From assembly GCF_017591425.1 (NCBI RefSeq), contig NW_024465777.1, positions 5,952,001-6,016,000 on the forward strand: a DNA stretch of 64,000 bases. Reading direction: 5' to 3'. Positions 53,072-63,984 of this stretch are shown here, in pieces. Position numbers and translations under genes: made by a program. The notes beneath the pieces were generated by a model. That model was not told where the DNA came from, did not search any database, and saw only the letters and a list, made by a program, of their open reading frames with translations. How positions within the stretch are numbered: the stretch's first letter is position 1; each line of letters begins with the position of its first letter. This DNA comes from Ochotona curzoniae (taxonomy: Eukaryota > Chordata > Mammalia > Lagomorpha > Ochotonidae).

Positions 53072-53372
53072 AGGTGGATGTTGGTCTGACAGGATACCTT
53101 GAAGACAGGACCCCAGTACCCTGTATGAGGACCCCTGGTTCTGGTTCCAGCTTTGACTCCTGACTGCAGCTTCCTGATAATGGGAACCTTGGGGATTAAC
53201 AGTGATGGCTCAAGGGCTTGGGTTCCTGCCACCCACACACAATGTGTGGTCCCACTCCTGATTTCAGAATGACCTGGTTTCAGCTATTACAGGCATTTAG
53301 GGAGTGAACCAGCATATTGGAAGCTCTGTGTGTGTATCCATTTCTCTCTCTATATTTGCCCTGTAAATAAAA
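53072..53372 (+). repeat. CSINE3-like SINE, sense
   Basis: GGTGGATGTTGGTCTGACAGG head, CTGACTGCAGCTTCCTGATAATGG, TTTGCCCTGTAAATAAAAG tail. Confidence 0.7.
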
Positions 53373-53523
53373 GTTGAAGTGGATTTCTGCAAACACTTTC
53401 CCTCTTGCAGTGAGTAATAAGTGGAAAGGGGAAATATATCCAAGAAAGAATGTAAAAATAATAGTCTTTCCTCCTTTTCATTTCCATCATGGTTAAAAAT
53501 CTTATTTAAAGTGCTTTCATTAG

Positions 53524-53760
53524 GGGCAGGCACAATGGCTTGGCTGGGTAATCCTCCACTTCGCATCCAGCCTGTGGCCTGGGAAAGGAGTGCAGGATGG
53601 CCCCAGTCCTTGAGAGACCTGGCGGAAGGCTCAGCTCCAGCCTTTGTGGCCCTTGGGGAGTGAACCGGCTGAGGGAGGATCTTTTTCTCTGTCATTTCTT
53701 CCTCTCCATAAAATTTGCTTTTCCAATGAAAATAGATAAATCTTTAAAAAGAAAAAAAAA
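53524..53760 (+). repeat. Older CSINE, sense, internally shortened
   Basis: GGGGCAGGCACAATGGCTTGGC to CCAATGAAAATAGATAAATC. Lacks most of the tRNA-like middle. Confidence 0.75.
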
Positions 53761-54053
53761 TGCTGCCAGTAGATACCAAAAGAGTAACCATAGAGAACAA
53801 ATCATAAGGAATGAGAGTACTTTCCATTTCCTTGGATTTAGTTGCATCTAATTTCATCTCTTGTCCCTTTCTCTGAATTTGAATTTGGGGGATAGTGCTA
53901 TGATTCAGGATATTGGTGGATCATTGCTGTATATGTTAAGAGATGGGACACAATGCCAAAACTCACAGGGAACCACAAAAGACTGCCAAAACAATCATGA
54001 ACAAAAAATAATGCTGGGGGAAGCTTAAGTTGCCACTTAAGATGTTAAGATCT
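53761..54053. other. Unique intronic sequence
   Basis: Nothing recognised. Confidence 0.35.
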
Positions 54054-54054
54054 T

Positions 54055-54395
54055 GGGTCCAGCACAGTAGCCTGTTGGCTAAAATATTCGCCTTACATGC
54101 ATCAGGATCCCATATGGGCGCCGGTTCTAATCCCGGCAGCTCTACTTCCCTTCCAGCTCCCTGCTTGTGGCCTGGGAAAGCAGTTGAGGACGTCCTAAAG
54201 CCTTGGAATCCTGCATCCATATGGGAGACCTGGAAGAAGCTCCTGGCTTCTGGCTTCAGATTGGCTCAGCGCCAACCATTATGGCCACTTGGGGAGTGAA
54301 CCAGTGGATGGGAGATCTTTCTGTCTGTATCTTCTTCTCTCTGTAAATCTGACTTTCTAGTTAAAATAAATAAATCTTAAAAATAAATAAAAAGA
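54055..54395 (+). repeat. Pika-type CSINE, sense
   Basis: TGGGTCCAGCACAGTAGCCTG head to AATAAATAAATCTTAAAAATAAATAAAAAG. Confidence 0.88.
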
Positions 54396-57300
54396 CAGAG
54401 TCCAGGTAAGACTGCTGAGAGGTGCTGGCGTCTGAATTTCCAAGCCACATGGCTATGGCTGGGAGGACCCATGCCAAGCCAGGTTTCAGGCTCGGGATCC
54501 TTGCTCCCCATCCCACCACTGCCAAGAGGTGGGTGAATCCTGGGATTGCAGGCAACCATAGCAATAATGGAGCTGGGCTTCACCTGCTGCCCGCCTGGTG
54601 GCAAGCTCTGGGGTCTTGGGGGTCTGGAATTACTGCCTAGGGACATCCATGGATGAAGCCACAGTATGTGTAGGTTAGGAATGACTCCTGAGGGACACAA
54701 CGACAGGGCTACTGTGCTTGCAGGTAAGTGAGGGGACTGAGACCTGCTGGTTTGGAGGGGAGAGATTGGAATATTTGTGTGGGTCAGATTCATGCACCAG
54801 CCCTCAAGGGAATCCGGAGTTGGGCTTGCTGGCAGTGAATATTGCTGACCACTGCACACCAGTCCACGCAAAAGCTATTGCTGAGGATCTGTCTAGCACA
54901 GCTAGATCCCAGTACCTGACTGAATGTCACAACAGGGGACGGGTCACATTAGGCAGGGTCATGACACTAACCAGCACACATGAGGTCCAGGTCTGGGGTG
55001 AATTCTGTGGGGAATTTGTGGGCCAAACCCTGTGGAAGTGCAAGTCCTTCTGGTTAGCTTGAGAGTTGGGGTAGTGATCGGCTGAGGTAGGTGTGACTGT
55101 GGAACCTGCCAACACTCGTGGGTACAGGGACTGAAAATAGTCTGGGCAGGTCCAGGCTGCAGCACCTTAATGTGCATCCTAAACCAGGGTGTAGGGTGAG
55201 ACAGGCCGCAACATTCACCATCTCATACTAGGCAAAGATGGAGGAACAGGTTATGCGAGGCAAGGGCCTAGTACCCACTAGCATGCATGAGATCTGGGTC
55301 TGGGAGTAGGCCTAGTCGGCGAACTTGGGAAACTCCCCTAGTGGGTCATAACTCCCGTTGGTAAGCATGTGGTCCAGGCCTGGGAGTTGGGGAAGCTGGG
55401 CAAGGTAGCTCCAACTGTTGGCTAATTTGTGGTTTGGTTTTCAAAGGGGGCAGACCAGCAGGGCTGAGCAAACCTTAGCACACTAGCAAGTACAGAAACC
55501 AGGCTGGAACACAGGTCATGCCGGGCTAGGCTGTCACACCTACCAGTTTGCATGAGCCAGGGATGGGAGCAGACTGAACAGGGCCAGGTTTCAGCACCCG
55601 CCAGTGAGAGTTGGGACTGGGGGAAGGCCAAATCAGGCCAGGCTACAACATCCCAAGGAAAAGGCCAAGACATGTGAGGGATTATGCCAAGCTGGGTCAG
55701 AACAACCACTGGCACACTCGAGGTGTGGCTGGGAATGCTTGACTGAGTTGTAGTTCTCACTGGTGAGTGCAAAGGTCAGAGTCAGGGCTGCTGTCTAGTC
55801 TGAGCATGGCTGCAATGTCCCTTGGCACAAGTGTAGGCTAGGTCTGGGGTGCGCCAGGTTGGGCTAGACTCCAGCACCACCGGTGCTCATGAGAACCAGG
55901 GTAGGTGTAGGATGGGCTAGGATAGGTCTCTACCCCTGCTGAGCCATAAGAGTTGTGTCTGGGTGTGGACCAGGCTAGGCTGGGATTTAACACCCAGCAG
56001 TAAAAACCAGAATGGGTGAAGGCTAATCAGGAAAGGCCACTGTTCCTGCTAGGACAGGAGGTGGACAGAGTAGGACTGGCCCATGGACCGACCAGTGGGT
56101 GCGAGATCTGGCATTGGGAGATGTTCTGATAGAGGAGCTTGGCAACTCCTCTGTCAGGACATAACCCCTGCAGGTGAGTGCAAAAACCACGATGGGAAGC
56201 AGCCCAGATGAGACCAGAGAACGGAACCCACCGGCATACGTTTGGTGCAGGTCGGGGGTGATCCAGGCTGGGCCAGTTCATATCATCTGCTAATGAATTT
56301 GAGCACCAGAAGAGAGTGTGGGTCAGGCTGTGTTGGGTTGCAACACAAGTCAGTTCACATGAGTGCCAGGATTAAGGGCCGGCTGGGCTGGACTAGGCTG
56401 TAGCCCCCACCAATGTGAGTTAGGATTTGGGATGGGCCTGGCCCAGCCAGGCTACAACACCCACTGGTAAATGCTGAGGTAATGTGGGACATGTCAGACT
56501 GGGCTGCAGCACCCAACCAACACATATGAGACCCGGGGGGAAGGGGTATAGCAGGCAGGGAGGCTGTGGTGGGCTCCCTTGCTGGACCACCACTCCCCCT
56601 GGAGAGCATGAGTTGGGATGAGGGAACAGACTATGCCAGGCTGGACAGGGCTACGACACCTGTTGGCCTCATGTGGGCTGGATCAGCGGAAAGCCAGGCT
56701 GAGTTGACTGTTCCTGCTGGTGCAAGCATAAGTCAGAGTGGGTGTGGGTTGGTTGGGTTTTACTGCAGCATCAGCTGGCAGATGCTGGCATCGGGGTGGA
56801 GGGGGGCGAATTCTGTCAAATTAAACTGTAGAACCACCTGGAGAATGCCAAATCCAGGAGTGGGTGTGAGCCCAGTAGGGGAACAGTGGGCACCTCCCTC
56901 TGGGTTACCACTCTCACTGGAGAGCATGAGAACCAGGACTAGAGCAGGCATGATTAGACAAGTGAGTGGCAACTGCCAGCACATGTGTGGGCTGGATAGT
57001 GGTTCTGGTTGGGTTGAACTAGGCTTAAATGCCCATTGACATGTACGAGAGCTGAATGAGATGTGGAATAGACAGGACCAGTCTGTTGTGTATACTGGCA
57101 AGCATGGAAACTAGGTCAGGGGGCGGGCCTGATGGGGGGTGTTGTGGGTCACTCCGACTAGGCTCCAACTCCCACTAGTGTCCACGAAGTCCAAGTGTGT
57201 ACTGGGGGGAAGGATTGGGCTAGACTGCAACACCCATTCATTTGTGCAAAAGACAGGGCTGGAGACAGAACTGATCCAGCAATTGCAACCGCTAGCGTAT

Positions 57301-57957
57301 GCATAAGCTGATTAGGGCAACGGACAGTGCTGGACCCTGTGTCGGTCAGCTCGCGCAAGAATAAGGTCTGGGATCACTTCAGATGAAGTTTCTATGGGGA
57401 TCCTACCAACTGAATTGCTGGATTCAGAACCCCAACCATGGAGAGAATTGCAGGTTCCATGGTCTGACTATAGAGTGCATGTGTCAAAGGTAAGCCTCCT
57501 CAGAGGCTTAGATGGAGCAGTGAACCGCATATCCCAGTGCACATGGAGGGTATGGCGGTACATTGGAGTCTGCAGAGGACACCTGGTACCATAATAGAGG
57601 ATGGAGGACAGAACAAATCAATCAACTAACCCAGCTAAGTGTTGGCAGTGAATATCTGGGCAAATTGGAGACTCTAAGGTGGCCTATGTCGACCAGTGTA
57701 GTCTGGAGAGATTTCATCATGCTTGGAGTGGCGAGATCAGTAGTACTTCAGAACTGTTGAACTATTGAAAACCTCTTGAGTAGGACCCTCAGAGCAAGCC
57801 CCACATCAGGGACACCATCCCAGGGTGCAGAGGCGATTAGGATGCTGGGTGTGGCTTCTCTCCTTGTCTTCCCTCTTCCCCCAGATCTAATCACCCTAGT
57901 CCAATGTGTAAAAATCATCAAAAGTAAAAATAATGAAATTAGAAATGTACTTTGAAA
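54396..57957 (+). mobile_element. GC-rich degenerate-tandem retroposon, longest copy (about 3.5 kb)
   Basis: Three zones are visible. 54.40-54.72 kb is non-repetitive and may or may not belong. About 54.73-57.33 kb is filled with a loose unit, GGCTGGGCTGCAACACC, CACTGGC..CATGAG, CCAGG.CTGGG, recurring every roughly 55-80 bases; well-spaced examples start near 56.45, 56.50, 56.58, 56.65, 56.71 and 56.76 kb. 57.33-57.95 kb is a non-repetitive 3' region. The unit zone and 3' region match the 8.92-10.18 kb copy. It ends in an A-rich terminus (AAAATCATCAAAAGTAAAAATAATG). No long reading frame or known domain. The layout (unit array plus unique 3' end plus A-tail) recalls composite, VNTR-bearing non-autonomous retroposons such as primate SVA, by architecture only. 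Flanking duplication not identified. Confidence 0.7.
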
Positions 57958-57965
57958 AAAATGTT

Positions 57966-58290
57966 GGTATCCTGTATCCTTGTGCTGATTTGAGTCCTTG
58001 TGGCTCTGCTTCAGATCAGCTTTTTGCCGATATCCCTGGGTAAGCAGTGAAAATGGCCTAAGTGCTTGAGTCCCTGCACCAATGTGGGAGACCAGGATGG
58101 AGTTCCTGGCTCCTGGCTTCGACTTGACACAACTTTGGTATGGCTGTCATTTGGGAAGGGAACCAGCAGATCTCTTTCTGGCTCTTTGCTTTACTCCCTC
58201 TTCAGCCTCTCCTTCTGTCACCTCTCTCCCTCTTTACCCTGTCCTTCCCCTTCTTCATTTCTTTCTTCTCTCTAACTACCTTTCACATAA
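57966..58290 (+). repeat. Older CSINE, sense, 5'-shortened
   Basis: CCTTGTGCTGATTTGAGTCC to CTACCTTTCACATAAATAG, with a CT-rich expansion before the tail. Confidence 0.7.
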
Positions 58291-58459
58291 ATAGCACACA
58301 GTGTTCTTGCTTATCAGTAAGCCACACCTCTGTTTTAAAAGAGCTGGTTCATGCATTTTAATGCTAGGAAAGAGCCAGGTTTAATAAGGACAAGGAAGTC
58401 ACAGTTTCTTCAAAGAGGAAATATTCATTATTTTAAGTTTTATTTTTTTTTAAATAAGA

Positions 58460-58625
58460 AGCATTGTGTATTTATTTGACAGGCAAAATAATGATGAAAA
58501 ATCTTTCTCTGGTTCACTCTCCAGATGCCCACAACAGCAAGGGCGGTACCAGGCTAGAGCCGGGAGTCTGGGACCCGGAACCCCGCCAGGCTTCCCATGC
58601 AGGTAGCAGGGATCAGTACCTGAGC
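58460..58625 (-). repeat. CSINE3-like SINE, antisense, partial
   Basis: GTATTTATTTGACAGGCAAAATAATG to GGTAGCAGGGATCAGTACCTGAGCC. Confidence 0.6.
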
Positions 58626-58699
58626 CTACTTCTTTCTTCTTTATCCTCCTCCCCATGCTTCTTCTGCTTCTTTACCACTCATTAATTTTTAATTAAAAA

Positions 58700-58960
58700 A
58701 AAAAAAACAAGATTTATGGAGAGAGGGACAGACAGAGAAGGAGATCCTCTATCTGCTGGTTCGCTCTCCAAATGGCCACAGTAGCCGGAGCTGAGCTGGT
58801 CCAAAGCCAGGAGCTTCTTCCAGGGTCCCACAAGGGTACAGGGTCCCAAGGATTTGAGCCATCCTCTGCTGCTTTCCCATGCCATTAGCAGGGAGAACTG
58901 GCCCCCATATGGATGCCGGCACTGCACGTGGAGGGCTGGCCTTTGAGCCACCTTGCTGGC
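58700..58960 (-). repeat. CSINE, antisense, internally shortened
   Basis: AAGATTTATGGAGAGAGGGACAGAC to GGCCTTTGAGCCACCTTGCTGGCC. Confidence 0.75.
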
Positions 58961-58964
58961 CTCT

Positions 58965-59105
58965 TGAGCCATCCTCTGCTGCTTCCCAGGATGCATTAGC
59001 AGGAAGTTAAATTGGAAGCAGAGAAGCTGGGACTCAAACTGGCGCTCTGATACGGGATATGAAAGCCCCAACAACTACTTAACCAGCTCTGCCACAATGG
59101 ATACC
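58965..59105 (-). repeat. CSINE head half, antisense
   Basis: GAGCCATCCTCTGCTGCTTCCC to TTAACCAGCTCTGCCACAATGG. Immediately follows a copy containing the same GAGCCATCCTCTGCTGCTT block. Confidence 0.7.
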
Positions 59106-59235
59106 CCTGGCCAGTTTAATTTACAAACTTTCATGTGATAAAAAAAATCACTCATAATATTTTCTTTATTTTTGGTTTTGTTGTTGCCTTAATTTTCTTT
59201 CTTTTTTTTTTATAGCCTTCACCTTTTTCTTTTAT

Positions 59236-59565
59236 AAAAATTTATTTTTTTTTTATTACAAAGTCAGATATACAGAGAGGAAGAGAGACAGAGAGGAAGA
59301 TCTTCCGTCCAATGATTTAATCCCCAAGTGAGCACACTGGCCGGTGCTGTGCCGATCCGAAGCCAGGAACTAGGAACATCCTCCGGGATCCCACACAGGT
59401 GCAGGGTCCCAAGGCTTTGGGCCGTCCTCGACTGCTTTCCCGGACCACAGGCAGGGAGCTGGATGGGAAGTGAGTGGGGCTGCCAGGATTAGAACCGGCA
59501 CCCATATGGGATTCCGGGGTGTTCAAGGCGAGGACTCTAGCCGCTAGGCCAAGCAGTCAGGCCCA
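59236..59565 (-). repeat. Pika-type CSINE, antisense
   Basis: AATTTATTTTTTTTTTATTAC to GGCCAAGCAGTCAGGCCC. Confidence 0.88.
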
Positions 59566-59579
59566 GTCTTGATTTTCTT

Positions 59580-59840
59580 TTTTTAAGTTTATTAGAGTGA
59601 TAGAGACAGAGGTCGTCCATCGCTGGTTCATTTCACAAATGCCCACTACAGCCAAATCTCACACAGCTACAGGAACCCAGGCATTGGAGCCATCTCCTGC
59701 TGCCTTCTAGGATGCTGCATTAGCAGGAAGCTCTTCTATAGCGGTGGAACCAGAATTTGAATCAGAATAAAGGTGGAGTAGAGCATGGGATGGGGCTGTC
59801 CCTAGTACCAGCTTTACTGGCTCACCACACACCTGGCCAT
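59580..59840 (-). repeat. Older SINE, antisense, diverged
   Basis: TTTAAGTTTATTAGAGTGATAGAG, CATCGCTGGTTCATTTCAC, GATGCTGCATTAGCAGGAAGC. Confidence 0.55.
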
Positions 59841-60138
59841 ATAACCATTTTCTTACTCCTCAAATACAGAAGTGGCCTTTGGGGAAATTTGTTAGAATCT
59901 AGAGAGAGTGATAGGGTATAGAACTATGTCGGAAAGAGGATGAAACACAGAATTAGTAGAAAGGGGGGTGGTATCTGGAATTGACTGCCTTTTTGTCCCT
60001 TCTTGCTGGTTTTTATAATGGTGATATAACTTGCTGGTTTTTTAGAATGAAATATAGTCATGACAGATTTGCTATTTTTTTTTCTACAAATGCCTTGCAA
60101 TTTGGATCTGTTTATTTATAATCTTTTGGTTGTTTTTT
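59841..60138. other. Unique intronic sequence
   Basis: Nothing recognised. Confidence 0.4.
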
Positions 60139-60139
60139 T

Positions 60140-60328
60140 AAAATAAAGATTTATTTATTTATTGGAAAGTCAGATATACAGAGAGGAGGAGAGACAAAGA
60201 GGAATATCTTCCGTCCAATGATTCACTCTCCAAGTGAGCACAATGGCCGATGCTATGCCGATCCGAAGCCAGGATCCAGGAACTTCTTCCAGGTCTCCCA
60301 CACGGGTGCAGGGTCCCAAAGCTTTGGG
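60140..60328 (-). repeat. Pika-type CSINE, 3' half, antisense
   Basis: AAAGATTTATTTATTTATTGGAAAG to GGGTCCCAAAGCTTTGGG, where it meets a sense SINE head. The 5' half is absent. Confidence 0.85.
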
Positions 60329-60655
60329 CACGATAGTGTAATGGTTAAGGTCCTCACATTGAATGCTCCAGGATCCCATAAGGGCACTAGTTCTAATCCC
60401 GGCAGCCCCACTTCCCATCCAGCTCCCTGCTTGTGGCCTGCGAAAGCAGTCAAGGATGGCCCCAAGCCTTGGGACCCTGCACCCACAGGGAGACCTGGAA
60501 GAAGTTCCTGGCTCCTGGCTCTGGATCAGCGTAGCACTGGCCATTGTGTTCACTTGGGGAGTGAGTCATCGGACAAAAGATCTTTTTCTCTTTCTCTCCT
60601 CCTCTCTGTACATCTGACTTTGCAATAAAAATAAATAAATCTTTTTTAAAAATTA
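60329..60655 (+). repeat. Pika-type CSINE, sense
   Basis: ACGATAGTGTAATGGTTAAGG head to AATAAATAAATCTTTTTT, joined head-on to the antisense half copy. Confidence 0.88.
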
Positions 60656-60751
60656 AAAAAAAAAGAAATTAGAACTGGAAATAAGGAAAAATCAGTGGAA
60701 CATAAGGCAGAGAGGAGAAAAATGAAAAATATGGTAGAATGGAATGTATTT

Positions 60752-61068
60752 TTTTAAAGATTTGTTTACTTTTATTGTTTTTATTTTATTGTACAGAGAG
60801 GAGGCGAGACAGAGAGGAAGAGCTTACATCTGTTGATTTGCTCCCCAAGATGGCCGGAACTGAGCCAATATGAAGCCTGGAGCCAGGAGTGTCCTGTGGT
60901 CTCCCACATAGGTGCAGAGTTCCAAAGCTTTGGGCCGTCCTCTACTGCTTTCCCAGGCCACAAGCAGGGAGCTGAAAGGGAAGTGGGACCACTGGGACAT
61001 GAACTGGCACCTGTATAGGGTCTCAGCATGTGCAAGGCAAGTAGCCACTAGGTTACTGCACCTGGCCC
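60752..61068 (-). repeat. Pika-type CSINE, antisense
   Basis: TTTAAAGATTTGTTTACTTTTATTG to CACTAGGTTACTGCACCTGGCCC. Confidence 0.85.
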
Positions 61069-61129
61069 AGAATGTGTTTCTTAATCACAACAGCAGTTAG
61101 GTTACACTGGTTCCCTAAAAACTTTATTT

Positions 61130-61660
61130 AAAATACAAGGATGATCAGAGCAGGGAAATAGCAAAGAGTTAAATAAATGGAGAGACACACAGTATCTGTG
61201 GATAGGAGGGCTCGGTGTTATAAAGATGATCATTGTCCTGTGTTTGAGTTTTAGGTTGAATGTAATTCTAATCAGCATTCCAAGTTTCTAAAATGTGTAC
61301 GTGTATGGAGGAGCCGCGGCTCCAGAGACAAGCTGGGCAACTTCTCTTAGTCTGATTTTAAGCTGTAATTTTTAGACATGTCTTTTTGGTACAGGGATAG
61401 AAAAATTACACTTGCAGAATTGGCTAAGGTACTGAGAAACAGACCAGTGAAACTTGGATCTGTGACAAAGGTGGCGTTACAGGTCAGTGGAGAAAGGATG
61501 AATTATTCAGTAATATTCTGAGATCTTTGTTAGCCATATGAAAAAATAGATCTCCATTAATTCCATACACAAAAATCAGCTTCAGTTGCACTAGTGACCT
61601 AAATGTGAAAGGTAACATTTTAACGTATATAGAAAGACAACTATAAAGAAAAAGATTGGA
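61130..61660 (+). repeat. Old L1 ORF2 fragment, sense
   Basis: AAATGGAGAGACACACAGTATCTG, GATAGGAGGGCTCGGTG, TGTAATTCTAATCAGCATTCC, GAAACAGACCAGTGAAAC, GTCAGTGGAGAAAGGATG, in the same order as the 3' part of L1 ORF2. Full of stops; inactive. Confidence 0.65.
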
Positions 61661-61800
61661 GTTTATTAAAATGATTATTGATTTAACTTCTGTTTTTTAA
61701 AAAACTGCATGTATGCTGTGTATATAATCATTTATTTTATATACTGCTGAAGTGGCTATTTGTGTACCACGACTCAGATTAAGAATAAAAACATGACCAA
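61661..61800. other. Unique sequence
   Basis: AT-rich. Possibly more decayed L1. Confidence 0.35.
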
Positions 61801-61985
61801 GATCTGATGTTGTGGCATATCAAGATAAGCTATCACCTCCATCCTCCATGGTTGCCAGTCTTGAGTCCGGGCTGCCCCACATCCGGTCAGGATCCCTGGG
61901 AAGCAGCAGAGAGAGGTGTGGTACTTAGGCTCTTGCTCCCATGTGGGAGATGCAGGCAGCAGCCATCTTTCAGGGGCCTTTTATC
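61800..61985 (+). repeat. Older CSINE, sense, partial
   Basis: GATCTGATGTTGTGGCATATCAAG head to GGAGATGCAGGCAGCAGCC. Confidence 0.65.
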
Positions 61986-62063
61986 TGTTGTCCTACTCAT
62001 TGAATAGTTCAGACTGGGGGAGTAACAAATTGGGAGTAAGCAATCGGGAAGGGGGTGTGTGTG

Positions 62064-62318
62064 TTAAAATTTATTTGGCAGGCAGAGTTATAGAGAGAAA
62101 CAGAAAGATCTTTCATCCATTTATTCACTCCCCAAATGGCCGCAGTGGCCAGAGCTGGACTGAGCAGGTCTGCCCGTGGGCACAGGAGCCTGAGCACTTG
62201 TGTCATCTTCAGCTGCTTTTCTGGCTGTGCTACCCAGGAGCTAGATTGGAAGTGGAACAGCCAGGAGTTGAAGAGGTGCCCGTGTAGGATTCCAGTGCCA
62301 CAGGCAGTGGCTTTACAG
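62064..62318 (-). repeat. Older CSINE, antisense
   Basis: AAAATTTATTTGGCAGGCAGAG to CACAGGCAGTGGCTTTACAGC. Confidence 0.75.
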
Positions 62319-62382
62319 CATTGTCCAAGTTTTGTTTTGTTTTTTTTTAAGCATGATATGTATGTATACATTATTAGATTTC

Positions 62383-62677
62383 TATTTTTTTTTAATTTGC
62401 TTATTTTTATTGCAAAGTTAGATATACAGAGAGGAGGAAAGACAGAGAGGAAGATCTTCCACCCGATGACACTCCCCAAGTGACCGCAATGGCCGGTGCT
62501 GCGCCAATCTGAAGCCTGGAGCCAGGAACTTCCTGAAAGTCTCCCACGTGGGTGCAGGGTCCCAAGGCTTTGAGCCATCCTCTGCTGCTTTCCCAGGCCA
62601 CAAGCAGGGAGCTGGATGGGAAGTAGAACAACCAGGGCTTGCAGATGGAGGATTAGCCTGTTGAGCTATGGAGCTGC
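62383..62677 (-). repeat. CSINE, antisense
   Basis: TTTAATTTGCTTATTTTTATTGC to TTAGCCTGTTGAGCTATGGAGC. Confidence 0.82.
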
Positions 62678-63050
62678 CCTCCCCCTCTGCCCCCCAGTTT
62701 TTGTTTTATTTTTATATTTATTACAAAGGTAAGGGGATTGCAGACCCATGTGGAAAGGAGAGGATGCAGGTGGGTGAGAAACAGGTTTGCATTTTCCCTC
62801 CTGTGCCCACAGAGGTGGGGAGGAGCGGGAGAAGGTGCCCTGCTTGTTGTCAGACCACATCAGTGCCAGCGGATGGAAATGGTCTTCGGATGTCTCCTTA
62901 GAGACCCAGAGTGGGGGAGGAGTGCTCAGAGGGCTTTGCTTTAGTGGTCTTGATTGTTCTGACAAATCGCACCAGAGGTGAGAGAATCTTTCCGTGGCCT
63001 ATTAGCTGTCGATGTCTGCTTCAGTGAGCTCAGACTTGGGTGCTTGCTGT
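62678..63050. other. Unique intronic sequence
   Basis: GC-moderate, no exon or repeat recognised with confidence. Confidence 0.4.
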
Positions 63051-63054
63051 AAAC

Positions 63055-63124
63055 CTGGCCTGGAGTGTTCAACCTGCCCTTCTTTCTGCCCTTTGAAGAA
63101 GCACTCAGACAGTCTTCTGTTGTC
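63055..63124 (-). mobile_element. GC-rich retroposon relative, first part (split)
   Basis: GCCTGGCCTGGAGTGTTC and CCCTTTGAAGAAGCACTCAGAC match 17.90-17.96 kb. The match resumes at about 63602 after inserted material. Confidence 0.5.
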
Positions 63125-63139
63125 TTTTTTTTTTTTTTT

Positions 63140-63300
63140 CTATGCTAGGTATATACATGCAATGAATGAATCCCAATTGAACTTCAACTGCGAATATACA
63201 GCAAGGTGAAGGAATCCACCATGGGGGTAGGGTTGTGCGAGGGGTAGGGGGAATCCCAGTGCCTGCAAAACTGTGTCACGTAATACAATGTAATTAAAAC
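63140..63300 (+). repeat. L1 3'-end-like segment
   Basis: GGGGGTAGGGTTGTGCG, GGGGTAGGGGGAATCCCAG, AAAACTGTGTCACGTAATAC, the G-rich stretch plus AATCCC layout of lagomorph L1 3' ends, also seen near 3.05-3.14 kb. Confidence 0.5.
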
Positions 63301-63304
63301 AAAA

Positions 63305-63601
63305 GGATTTTTATTTTTTATTGGAAAGTCAGATTTGCAGAGAAAAGATCTTCCATTTGCTGGTTCACTCTGCATGTGACCTCACTGGCTGGAGCCAAGA
63401 TGATCTGAAGCCAGGAGTCCCAAACCTCTTCCGGGTCTTCCAACTTGGTGCAAGGTCCCAAAGCCTGCATCACCCTCAACTGCTTTCCCAGGCTACAGGG
63501 AGCTGGATGGGAAGTGGAGCAGTCGGAATACCAACTGGTGCCCACATGGGATTGGGCATGTGCAAGACAAGGACTTTCGCACTAGGCTACCGTGCTGGGC
63601 C
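63305..63601 (-). repeat. Pika-type CSINE, antisense
   Basis: GGATTTTTATTTTTTATTGGAAAGTC to CTAGGCTACCGTGCTGGGCCC. Confidence 0.87.
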
Positions 63602-63910
63602 CTCTGTTGTTTAGATAAGCCTGCTGTCTGGTCTTTCGTGTGCATTTGAGTATATTCTCTATTCTTGCATGGGAGTCAGTAACTGAGCTGGCCCAGTTCT
63701 GCAATATGTGCTCCGTGATCCAACCACGTGTCTGTGGTATTTTCCCTGAGGTTGGGGGGCCCCTAAGAAATCCCCCTGGAGGTCCTCAGACCGAGGGCCT
63801 AATTTTCATGAGTGCCATGAAAGCTGGTGCTGGTGTGGTGGCCAGGTCCAGCCGGCTCCCTGTGCCAGCTCAACTGTTTAGTCAGTCCCCAACCTCAAAA
63901 AATAAGTGAT
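63602..63910 (-). mobile_element. GC-rich retroposon relative, second part
   Basis: GTGCTCCGTGATCCAACCACG, GGGGGGCCCCTAAGAAATCCCC and GGTCCTCAGACC align with 18.05-18.16 kb. The unit array is short here (to about 63900). Confidence 0.55.
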
Positions 63911-63956
63911 TTTTACAAAGTGAAATATATAGTGCAGCAGTTCTGGAAACCAGATT

Positions 63957-63984
63957 CCCTCCCTCCCTCCTTCCCTCCGTCCTG
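63957..63984 (+). repeat. (CCCT)n simple repeat
   Basis: CCCTCCCTCCCTCCTTCCCTCC at the window end. Confidence 0.85.

Noticed and set aside
54396..57957. Reading the GC-rich repeat region as a protein-coding or CRISPR-like array
   Set aside because: Units are degenerate, unequal in length and without unique spacers. The genome is mammalian and no long frame persists.
62009..62578. 189-residue minus-strand frame
   Set aside because: Covers two antisense SINEs. SINE-derived peptide, no gene.
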